Positions 55,684-64,000 of a stretch of DNA of 64,000 nucleotides are shown in pieces. Each line of letters opens with the position of its first letter. Position 1 is the stretch's first letter. The DNA is taken from NCBI RefSeq assembly GCF_033958435.1, contig NC_134137.1, positions 171,009,501 to 171,073,500 on the forward strand. Direction: 5' to 3'. This stretch comes from Carettochelys insculpta. Its lineage: Eukaryota > Chordata > Testudines > Carettochelyidae. Below the pieces are notes generated by a model that was not told the DNA's origin, did no database searches, and saw nothing but the letters and a program-made list of their open reading frames with translations. The position numbers and the translations under genes are program-made.

Positions 55684-55960
55684 TTGGTGGGAGGGGGTTA
55701 AGTTGCAGTAAGGAGAATGCCTGTTATGGGCAGCTGTGCCTTCAGCCCCGCCCCACTCACCTGGTTCCCTCAGCCGCCTGTCTGCTGTGGACCAGAGTAT
55801 CAGTGTCTGTCTGTGCCTTCAGCACTGTCCCCAACCCACCTTCCCACCCAGTTCCCTCAGTCTCACATCTGTTGTGGATCAGGGAGTATCAGTGGGCAGC
55901 TGTGTCTTCAGCCACCTGGTTTGATTTGTGTTTCCTCCCCGCTCTTGCACAACATGAAAT
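55684..55960. repeat. Tandem units of about 85-95 bp
   Basis: The blocks 'cagctgtgccttcagccccg', 'ctgtctgtgccttcagcact' and 'cagctgtgtcttcagccacc', with 'ggttccctcag' and 'tgtggaccagagtatcagtg' between, show about three imperfect units. Confidence 0.6.
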
Positions 55961-55983
55961 CAAACCAAGCTCAAAGGAATGAT

Positions 55984-55991
55984 TTTATTTT
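55984..55991 (-). terminator. Polyadenylation signal for the old Myb-like gene
   Basis: 'gattttattttg' reads AATAAA on the minus strand, at the expected 3' end of the convergent Myb-like relic. Inferred from position. Confidence 0.4.
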
Positions 55992-56049
55992 GAGGGGAGG
56001 ACAGGTTTCTTGAAGAGCCTTTTGGAGTGGCCCTTGGTGCGGGAGTGGC

Positions 56050-56460
56050 AGGCTATCCTTGTCCTCCGTCCCCACATGAGGGGACCACAACAATGGGGCG
56101 TGGGCAACCTCTCCTCAGGAGACTCTGTCCAGCAGGTATCAGCTGCTGCACTGCTGGGTTGGGAGTCCCTCTACAGCTGCAGCAGGGAATGCAGGACCTC
56201 CATTTGCTCTGTAACTGCCGTTACAAGCTTTGTGGCAGTCTCACACTGCTTTGCCACTTGCTGCTGCTGGAGGTCAAGCATTCTCTGGTTAAACTCAGCT
56301 TGACTGATGCCACTCAGCTGTACTAAGATGCCACTGAGCAGCATCCTTTGTCAGCTTGATGCGCTCTGCATCAATCGTTTCCATATGCTGCGGATAAGAT
56401 CTTGTTTGCATTTCTTTCATCTCCAGTTCTTCTCTGCTACACTGGGCATTGGCTCTGGAA
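56050..56460 (-). pseudogene. Old Myb-like gene, later coding part (tentative)
   Basis: The minus-strand reading gives fragments such as CSREELEMKEMQTRSYPQHM and METIDAERIKLTKDAA, helical and charged like the second exon of the intact Myb-like gene, interrupted by stops. There is no clear sequence match; assignment rests mainly on position. Confidence 0.35.
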
Positions 56461-56875
56461 AATGAAGGTCAAAATTAAGATACGATTCACACAATGTGCT
56501 TTGAAGTGCAATGAATGGGTCTCTGTGTCTACTCTCAGGGAAAGTTAACTTTTTGAAGGACTCTCATGGCTTATTAAAAGGATGGGACAGTAAGCATGCA
56601 TTTCACAATACATCGCTTGCCATCACTTATCCAGCACATTTCTTTGTGAACATAGTAAGCTATAAGTAATTGCCTGCTTTTGGGGGAAGGGGAGGGCTGC
56701 AAAGCAGGGGAAGCCACCAGGTGTCCTGGAGGTGTCCTGTGGCAGGGAAAAATATTTTTTGGCTGTTCCTGAAGGAATCCTTCCCAATGATTAAGCCACA
56801 TGGAGGAGAAGGTGGGGAATGGTTTGATTACAACTGCATCAATGGCTGCATGGGGCAGTTTGATGTACAATGAAA

Positions 56876-57213
56876 GCAATATAAAGAAAAATAAAATAAA
56901 TAATCCAAAGAGAGGCTGGATGTAAAGAGATGTGGGAGGGAAAATGCCCATTAGTGCACTACAGCTGTGTGGCACTGGAGGGTCCTGACAAACCAAAAGA
57001 AATGCTGGGCGAAAAGGATCTGGGAGGGGGAAAGGTCTAGCAGAGCCCTGCAGCTGCAGGGCATGTGGGATTCCTGAAAAATTAAAGTAAATGCTGCTTG
57101 GAAAGGGACATGGGAGGGGAAACACCCAGCATAGCCTGGCAGCTGCATGGCACTGGGGAGTCCTGAAAAATGAAAATAAAAGCTGGTTGGAAAGGGACAT
57201 GGGGCGGGCGGGG
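56876..57213. repeat. Tandem repeat, unit about 89 bp
   Basis: Three imperfect units start near 56947, 57037 and 57126, each with 'gcagctg.a.ggcactgggg', 'tcctgaaaaat' and 'ggaaagggacatgggagggg'; a partial unit precedes them. The long minus-strand ORF over this stretch is an artefact of the repetition. Confidence 0.75.
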
Positions 57214-57639
57214 AGAAGGGCGGTGGGAAGGCAAGCCATGGTGAGCATACAAACTGCATTGGAGGGAGGGGAATGGAGAGCCTGCTGGCTGCTGCAGGCA
57301 AGTGTAAAGGAAGCATGGAAAGGAAGCATGCTAAAAAAATGCAAATTCCCATGCTTCTGCAGGTTGCCAAAGATGATATCACCCTTCTAAAACTCACAGG
57401 TATGGAGAAAGAACAGTTACTCCTGCTGTGTGACCAAAAGCCTGCAAAATTTGCTAAAATGCTGTGTGACACCATGACTCCAGATCTCTCTCTGGTTGCC
57501 TGGCACGGCAAGGTGCGCTAATGTGGAAGCTGCAACAAATCCAGCCTGCCCAAGAATCTCATGAAAAAAAATGCAAGAGTGCCTGGATGAGGCCTTCGAG
57601 GAGATCTACAAAAGGAGAAATGCTCCATCCCAAGAAACA

Positions 57640-58290
57640 TTAACATGCTGTTCTGAGGGGCATAGAAACATAGCTAGCAAACCTATACCCACACACAACC
57701 CTGTAGCTACACCCACCCCCAGCCCACTTCTATCATGCAGAATAAATGCTCACCCAAACTGCTTGGTCCAGGGGGCTCAGGGAGTGGCATGGAGGGGCCT
57801 GCTATGGAGGGGACCGGTTCCAGGTCTATGGTGAAGAGCTCCTGGCTGTCTGGCACAACTTCCTCTGTCCCCTGCTTGTTGCCCCCTTCCTCCAGCCCAC
57901 ACAGCTCCTTGGGACTCACCCCAAACTCCATACCAGGGCCTCCACAAGTGTTATAATTCAGACTGGGTTCTGTGGTGGAGTCACTCCCCATAAGCATGTG
58001 CAGCTGTTGATAACAGCAACAGGTCTGTGGAGCCACCCTGACCACTGGTTGGCTTCCTTGACTTTTTGATAGGCCTGCTGGAGTTCTTTAACCTTCACCC
58101 GACACTGCATAGAGCCCCCGGAGTAACCTTGGGTGGCCATCTCGTGTGCCATCTGCTCATAGATTTCTACTTTTCTCTTGGCCACTCGAAGTCTCTTCGC
58201 TACCGATTAGTCTCCTCAAATAGCAATAAGATCCAGAATCTCCTGGTGGGTCCAACATGGGGCTCTCTTGAGAGCCTGAGAAGTGCTAGT
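57640..58290 (-). pseudogene. Myb/SANT-like protein of the old Harbinger, broken
   Basis: Minus-strand pieces: RAPCWTHQEILDLIAIW, RKVEIYEQMAHEMATQGYSG, MQCRVKVKELQQAYQKVKEA, then an acidic stretch and PVPSIAGPSMPLPEPPG. The order WT..EI..LI.W, then a 'VKELxQxYxKxK' helix, is that of trihelix/Myb-SANT proteins carried by Harbinger elements and HARBI1 partners. A stop breaks the frame near 58205, and others follow. Confidence 0.75.
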
Positions 58291-58379
58291 CAGATCACTA
58301 CGCTGAGTGGTCATGATTGCAATACAGTGCTACCGATAACTGCTACCAGTGCAGTGCAAAGGCTACCAGCAGTGGCTGC

Positions 58380-58770
58380 ATAACTGGCCCTGCAGCCAGA
58401 CCCCTGGCCCCGCAGCCTGACCTTCCCCACCCGCCAGCCCCGCAGCCTCAAACCGCAGCAGCCAGACCCCCTTCCTGGCTCAGCAGGCAGAACTCATACT
58501 ACTGCCTGTACCCCCCACCGCAGCCCCGCAGCCTGAACCCCCCACCAGAATTTAATCCTCCCTCCTGCCCATGGCCCCAAACTGCCCCCAGCCTTTACCC
58601 TCTCCAACCCAAGATTAACTTACCCTTCAAAAGCCACCTGATGACATTCCTTCCCAAATTAGGAGCCCTTTGGAACCAACTAGAGATGTTTACATGTATT
58701 TTCATAAGAATTTAGTGTCCCTCTTGCAACTTTTCGCCTACAAGCAGAAAGTTGGGAACCAATTGTGCTC
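58380..58770. other. C-rich stretch, no gene
   Basis: 58381-58620 consists of irregular 'ccccgcagcctga' and 'ccagaccccctggc' units, like the C-rich middle of hAT elements elsewhere in the window. No ends recognised. Confidence 0.4.
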
Positions 58771-58774
58771 ATAT

Positions 58775-59190
58775 AGCAAGGGATGAGCGTATTAATGATC
58801 TGTCCTTTTCTTTATTTATCACTATGTGGATTTTTGTATCATCTGGAAACTTTATTTGTGTTGATTTTATGTTTTCCTCTATGTCATTGATAAAAATGTT
58901 AATTAGCCTATCACCAAGAACCAATCTCTATGGGAGCCTACTACAAAATTATCCACTTGATGATAAGTTACCATTTACAATTACATTTTGAGGCCTATCA
59001 ACTAATCCATTTAATGTGCTCCATGTTAATTTAATTTCACTCTAGATTTTTAATTACAGTGTTGTACAGTACCAAATCAAATGCCTCACCAAAGTTTATT
59101 ACATCAGCACTATTAACTTTATCAACCAAACTTGCAATCTTATCAAAAACAAGATCTCAAGTGATATTGTTATTGTAAAGAATCCTTAAG
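58775..59190 (-). mobile_element. CR1/L3-like LINE fragment
   Basis: 'tttatgttttcctctatgtc', 'attgataaaaatgttaatta', 'ccaagaaccaatctctatgg' and 'gccatgttaattt'-like blocks form a contiguous old LINE fragment; part matches 25315-25560. The long co-linear stretch makes chance unlikely. Confidence 0.6.
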
Positions 59191-60527
59191 GTCTCTCCAC
59201 CTAAGTGAATTTGGCCTGATGTATGTGGCCATTTACCACAGATGGATGAAACCACAAGAGGATCTGTTTTTACATTTCAGATATTATTTATTATCTGCTC
59301 TGCAATGGCGAGATTTTACTCAAACCACAGGTGCATGAATATAAGGGTGTTTCTGAATTTAGTCCAGTGAAGCATAAAATTAAGGAGGTTGTGCTAAGTC
59401 TGGCTGTGCTCACTGGATTTCAGGTTCCATTGGATAGCATTTGTTGCTTCTCTGTGTAATTAAGTTGTTATGTGATGGTAATTTAAAAACAAATTGCCTT
59501 CCAAATGTTGAATAGATTGCCAAATCTAAGCAGTATACTAGCTAGGGATTCAAGAGATCATGGTTCCAATCCCCACTCTGACAGTGGTCAAGTCATTCAT
59601 TGCTTTGTGCTTTTGTTTTAAAGGTCCATGTAGAGAAGATGATCCCAGAGTCATTGTCTACAAATGGGAAAAGCAGAATAAAATATTTGGTCTTAAGAGG
59701 ATTTTTACCAAACCCAGGACCTCTCATTGATGTATTTGAAGTCACACTACAGTACATGCATCTATTTCATATAGGTTCATTATAAATGTTGGTGTTATTG
59801 TTTGGTCAAATAGCAGAGGAGAATATGAGCTATTTAATAAACCAGCTGCAAAGTTTCCTGCCAAACAATGAAGTCAGTTCTACTGTACACAGCAATTGCA
59901 TATGTAGCTATGCAAAAGGCAGATGATAGTGAATGCTGTGTTGAAAAAAAAAAAAAGCTAAGGTGGTGATTGAGCGTAAGCAACGGAGATAACGGCAGTG
60001 AAGCAAAAGCACGGGTGAAAAACAAAAATGATGAACCCAGAAATGAAAATTTTGTAGAACAAGAATCCGAACATTTTTAAACAGGAAACCAGTGGAAAAT
60101 ATAACACTCAAAAAGGAGTTGCCAGAGGATAAAAGTTCTACTTTCATACAATCCAAAGAATGGCAATTACTTTCAAATAGATAATTATTCCACACATCCC
60201 ACACTGAATTATTGTTTGTAATTGCTCAGACTCCCTTTTTTACTGCCATTTAAAAAAGTGGTGGGAATTCCAATGTTTAGCAACCGCGAGTACAGCTTCT
60301 TTTACCCTTAGATGACAATCATAGGATTTATGTTCCTTTTGTCTCCACTAAATATCCTCACGCACTAATTCTCTACTATATTCTCATATATACTGCTATT
60401 CACCAGAATTATTGGTTAACCCATGACTGGACATGCAACAAGGACAAAAGTGGAGATATCCCAGAACAGCAGCTTTTTTAGCCTGTTACACATCTAGATG
60501 AGGCTTCAAATATTCTTCAGTACATTT
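59191..60527. other. No recognised gene; one SINE inside
   Basis: AT-rich sequence. Apart from the SINE at 59530 no feature was recognised; the short frames have no known motif. Confidence 0.4.
59530..59625 (+). mobile_element. MIR-like tRNA-derived SINE
   Basis: 'ctagggattcaagagatcat' and the B-box-like 'ggttccaatccc' followed by 'cactctgacagtggtcaagt' fit the MIR core order. The 5' part is lost. Confidence 0.55.
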
Positions 60528-60539
60528 TTTCTATAGAAC

Positions 60540-61729
60540 CCAACAAAACAAAGCAGCAGAAATGTAGCACTTTAAAGACTAATAAAATTATTTATTTGGT
60601 GATGGGCTTTCATGGGACAGACCCACACAATACATCATTCACAGTCAAACCCTTAGATACAATCGCATCTGCTCTGATCCTACTGACAGAGACTGAAAAC
60701 TACAAGAACTCCGCTAAGCATTTATAAAACTGAATTAACACCGAGAGAAATAAAAAAAAAAAAAAACAAATTGACAGGGCCAGATGAATACCCAGAAACC
60801 AGCTACTTCAAGATAGACCCAAGATCAACACCTGTCATCAACTATAGCTCCCAACTCAAACCACTGCAATGCATCATTAAAAATCTACAAACTATTCTGC
60901 ATCAGGATGCTACACTCCAGAAGGCTTTAGTTGACAGGCCTGTCCTTTCCTATAGACAACCTCCTAACCTGAGAAAGATTCTCACCAGCAGTCACAGCCT
61001 ACACCACAGTAATATGAATCCTGGAGCTTTTCCTTGCAACAAACCCTGCTGCTAACTTTGTCCACATATTTATTCTGGGGATACCATCACTGGACCTAAC
61101 CCTGTTATTTACAAGCTCAAAGACACATTCTTGTGCACTTCCAGCAACATTATATATGTTATTACATGCCAACAATGCCCTGCCACCATGTACATTGGAC
61201 AGACTGGGCAAAACCTTCACCAAAGAATAAATGGACACAGAGCAGACATCAAAAAACTCAATACACATAAGCCAGTCAGTGCATACGTCAATGGAGTGGG
61301 CCATTCTGTTAAAGAGCCAAGAATGTGTGTCCTGGAACATAGAGAATTTAACAACAGATTAGAGCAAGAGATTTGAGAGTTAGAGTACATATTCAAATTC
61401 GACACATTAACACGTGGTATGAATGGAGACATCAACCACCTCACATATTACAAGGACTGCTTCCCTTCCTTTGATGCTTGTAATTATCTCAGAAAGGACA
61501 ATTAACATCCCCTTCCTTCAATCCTATTTGATTTGTCAGTTTTTATTGAATTTTTTTTTTGGTCATCTGTACTTATAAATGCCAGTCTGTACTGGCAATG
61601 AGATTGATCTGAAGAAGTGGGTCTGTCCCACAAAAGCTCATCACAGAATAAATCATTTTGTTAGTCTTTTAAGTGCTACATATCTGCTGCTTTGTTTTGT
61701 TGGAGTACAGATTAACACGGCTACCTCTG
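60540..61729 (+). mobile_element. Complete short PLE insertion with 12-bp duplication
   Basis: Flanked by TTTCTATAGAAC at 60528-60539 and 61730-61741. At the left, 60545-60640 is an inverted partial tail ('gtagcactttaaagactaat', 'tgatgggctttcatgggaca'); then 60641-61500 is plus-strand coding DNA for the reverse-transcriptase end, linker and GIY-YIG nuclease; the right part is the tail ending 'agattaacacggctacctct'. This inverted-tail arrangement is typical of PLE insertions. Confidence 0.9.
60774..61503 (+). pseudogene. PLE RT end, linker and GIY-YIG endonuclease, damaged
   Basis: The first frame (60771-61055) reads YPETSYFKIDPRSTPVINYS, QTILHQDATLQKALVDRPVL and SYRQPPNLRKILTSSHSLH, the region after the polymerase core. 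It ends at a stop near 61053. The second frame (61131-61376) reads IIYVITCQQCPATMYIGQTG, NLHQRINGHRADIKKLNTHK and VLEHREFNNRLEQEI, a well-kept GIY-YIG core, then a stop at 61374 where the copy at the window start reads on. The polymerase catalytic part is missing, so the copy is dead. Confidence 0.85.
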
Positions 61730-61741
61730 TTTCTATAGAAC

Positions 61742-62475
61742 TCACTTTAACAAGGCATCTGCAGTTTTCCATGCTATATTCTTTATCTTCTATTATTCTT
61801 TACTGGTTTATCCTTCCCACCTCTATCACTATTTGAAGGTCAGATGATAAATCATACCCTTCACTCTTCTGGCTTTAAGAAGGGTGCCCCTTGAGAGTCA
61901 GAGGTGCCCAATTTTATTGATCTTCAGCTAACATAGAAAATGTCTTCACAATTGTATTATACAACTCGTGAATTGTGGTAGCAATTAAATCATCTAATTA
62001 ATTTGCTAAGTCCTGTGGAATCATATGGACAAACTTAAGATATTCACACTAAAACCAAATTATAATTACAGTGAAATCAAAAGGAATTTTTAATTATTAG
62101 GCCAGTACTGCACAGTGTTGGTGGATTGCAAAAAGATCAGAGACAATTTCCATAAGAATGTTAATTATACCAATTATCCCATCCCTGTTAATTTTTGGCA
62201 AGGGCAATTGTAATATATCATTGCTTATGTCTCCATTTTATTAGCTATTTAAGCTTTTCAGACAGCATAGTTTTCTGTCTCTCTCTTCTACTCCACCCAA
62301 TGCAGATTGGCTAGATTATAGTAAGTGATGGAATTTACTTTTAGCTGCAGTTTTTGCATTAACAGTTTTGCTGTTTTGCTGTCAGTCCCCTCCATTCCCC
62401 TCACACTAAACCATAGTTCAAAATTTATGTAGGAACATTGTACTTATTGTATCCTTTAAAAGCAGCTGTGCAAAA
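61742..62475. other. No recognised gene; holds source of a local rearrangement
   Basis: AT-rich. Two blocks, 62110-62191 and 62306-62365, reappear in rearranged form at 63505-63639. Confidence 0.6.
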
Positions 62476-62477
62476 AA

Positions 62478-62566
62478 TGTTCCAAAATATCTGTTAGTCT
62501 GTGAAGTGCCACAGGACCTTTTGTGTTTGCGGATGCAGACTAACGCAGCTAACCCTCTGATACTTG
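62478..62566 (+). mobile_element. PLE 3' tail fragment
   Basis: 'aaaatatctgttagtctgtg', 'aagtgccacaggaccttttg' and 'agactaacgcagctaaccct' are the usual PLE end. A clear duplication was not found. Confidence 0.8.
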
Positions 62567-62744
62567 TGAAAAGATGCTGAAGCATGTCTAGTGCAGCTCT
62601 TGCAAAACTGAAAACCACTCTGGAAACAAACAGGTAGGTTCTCTGAGATTATCTGCTACATCGAGTCATTATTTTAGAGTAGGAAAGAGAGTTAAACTTC
62701 AGCGAGACAACTCTCCTGTGTAAAGTTCAGAACATATGTAACTC

Positions 62745-63245
62745 TGCGATACCAGGGCTCATGGGTGGCAGGTATCATAGGTAGGGGAAGGCTCTAGGCT
62801 CTCTCCTGCCTGTGGTGTGCCCCTGTGGCTACTGTGGCCTCCCAGTGCTGGGGCTGGTGGTTCAGACTGGGGGGTCTTCGTAGATGAGAAGGCCAGCCAG
62901 GTCAGGCAGCCCAGAGAAGCTGGAGCCTCACCGTCTCCCTAGCGCTTCTGCACTCTGAGTGCAGCCATATGGCCACCTGGCTCTCCAGGGCAATGTGTCT
63001 GAGGCCATGTTGCCCAGCCTCCCCGTGCTGTGGGGCTGGGAGTTTGTAGTCATGATGCCCAGCAACTGCGAGGTCTTGGGCCAAGAAACAGGGGCAGCAT
63101 CCACAATATGGGGACTGGGGGCCAACAGCCAATGGGAGGGGTCAGTGACTGGTAGGCATGGCAGTGGTGGGGGTTGGGCAGAAGGGGCAAAGCTGCAGGG
63201 GCTGCCTTCCCAGTCAAAGGGTTCACCCAATGTCCTGCTGGGCTT
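62745..63245. repeat. GC-rich stretch, probably an unknown repeat
   Basis: A sharp block of GC-rich DNA in AT-rich surroundings, with short overlapping frames on both strands and no domain. It resembles the hAT-type interiors in composition, but I could not find ends. Confidence 0.35.
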
Positions 63246-63504
63246 TATCTTATTGCTGCAGATACAGATAATATATGTTAATTTAAATGGGCTCAGACAA
63301 AGGGGTGTTACCTTTTACCTTTTTATACTGTATTAAACTGCCCAGAAAGGAAATCAGTCATTTTTATTGATACCGTACATGGCAATTTTTTGAAATCAAT
63401 TCCATTACCTGGATTGTTTTATTCTTTGCCAAACAGTGCTTTTAGCAGGGTTTCTAGTAGGGAGAAAGACAGACTGTTTAAAGGGAATTACTATATGCTG
63501 CTTC

Positions 63505-63639
63505 ATTGGCTAGATTGTAGTAAGTGATGGAATTTACTTTTAGCTGCAGTTTTTGCATTAACAGGGATGGGATAATTGGTGTAATTAACATTCCTACGGA
63601 AATTGTCTCTGATCTTTTTGCAATCCACCAACACTGTGC
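63505..63639. repeat. Rearranged local duplication
   Basis: 63505-63564 is a direct copy of 62306-62365 (60 bp, nearly identical), and 63558-63639 is an inverted copy of 62110-62191 (82 bp). The two overlap by the 7 bases TTAACAG, which both sources contain. Confidence 0.9.
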
Positions 63640-63754
63640 AGGACTTCTTGTTCTCAATGCAGTATGGTTATCGCTCAGTAGCATCTCCAATTCTTCCGTA
63701 ATTACATAGCCTGATATCTTTTGATATCAGAAGAGCTCCACAGAGCATCTAGTT

Positions 63755-64000
63755 TGACCTTATAGACTCAGATATTTTGGAGCATATGCTTTCGTGGGCA
63801 AAGACCTGCTTCATCAGATGCCAGGCAACTTTCCAATACCACATTCTACAAGCCACTGTCCCACGATCCCACTGATGAATACACCAAGAAAGCATAGCAT
63901 CTGCTCAAGACCCTTCCTATAAAAACACAGGAAATGATTTAAACAGACACACCCCTTGAATCCAAACCAGGTTTATTCTACCTTCTACCCAAGATCCATA
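63755..64000 (+). mobile_element. PLE start: inverted tail then reverse transcriptase (cut by window end)
   Basis: 63755-63818 is an inverted PLE tail ('cagatattttggagcatatg', 'ctttcgtgggcaaagacctg'). 63819-64000 is plus-strand PLE coding DNA; it reads YHILQATVPRSH with a stop, then QESIASAQDPSYKNTGNDLN and GLFYLLPKIH at the end, the LPKIHK-type motif at the start of PLE reverse transcriptases. The rest lies beyond the window. At least one stop is present. Confidence 0.75.

Larger units (their letters stand above)
53592..58340. mobile_element. Old decayed PIF/Harbinger transposon
   Basis: The left end GGCTGGGTCTACACTACGAG follows TAA (53589-53591). Inside are a broken transposase (plus, 53916-55183), a MITE (55242-55662), tandem repeats and a broken Myb-like gene (minus, about 58290-57640 with a later part to about 56050). 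The right inverted repeat was not found, so the end is set at the last Myb-like homology. Gene arrangement is the same as in the intact element, but the proteins are from a different subfamily. Confidence 0.75.

Noticed and set aside
56574..57511. A 256-codon and a 186-codon minus-strand ORF
   Set aside because: They run across the 89-bp tandem repeat, which explains their length and their repeated peptide pattern.
1..64000. A host gene, tRNA, rRNA or CRISPR array
   Set aside because: No recognisable host exon, intact tRNA fold, rRNA sequence or spaced direct-repeat array was seen. The tRNA-like pieces at 47645 and 59530 are decayed SINEs.

Overview
This window is vertebrate nuclear DNA made almost entirely of transposable elements. 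I could not identify a host protein-coding exon, tRNA, rRNA or CRISPR array in it. The best taxonomic guess is a turtle, with a crocodilian second. The reasons are a high density of CR1 LINE 3' ends of the reptile type, Penelope-like elements (PLEs) whose tails carry the 'GTTAGTCTATAAGGTGCCAC' signature, many PIF/Harbinger foldback elements and several hAT-type elements. Old tRNA-derived (MIR-like) SINEs also occur. The window looks intergenic or intronic. The organism is an inference from repeat types, not from a host gene.

Layout. 1-14 kb: a PLE 3' end cut by the window edge; a Tigger/pogo-like element with a Harbinger MITE inside it; a PLE made only of inverted tails; a hAT-type element (3928-5715) containing a LINE reverse-transcriptase relic, half a MITE and a PLE tail; a second Tigger-like element; a 711-bp Harbinger MITE inside a CR1 tail (7857-8567); and a decayed full-length Harbinger with both genes (9857-13782). 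14-31 kb: two copies, in opposite orientation, of an unrecognised proline/acid-rich ORF family followed by LTR-like, internally repetitive DNA (14217-15394 minus, 17646-19015 plus); hAT elements; PLEs; and many CR1 fragments.

31-37 kb: the best candidate for a working system, a 4.66-kb PIF/Harbinger transposon (31892-36549). It has terminal inverted repeats, a likely 3-bp target duplication, an apparently intact two-exon DDE transposase on the plus strand and a convergent Myb/SANT-like gene on the minus strand. In this superfamily both proteins are needed for transposition: the Myb-like partner helps bring the transposase to the element ends. The 711-bp MITE at 7857 shares its first 80 bases exactly and both ends closely, so it is a deletion derivative this element could have mobilised.

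37-64 kb: several Harbinger MITEs with TGTCGACA or TTCGAA/TTTGAAA palindromes; a minus-strand PLE split by a hAT element; long stretches with nothing recognisable; an older decayed Harbinger (from 53592) with its own nested MITE; a complete short PLE insertion with target duplication (60540-61729); a small rearranged local duplication (63505-63639); and the start of another PLE at the window end.
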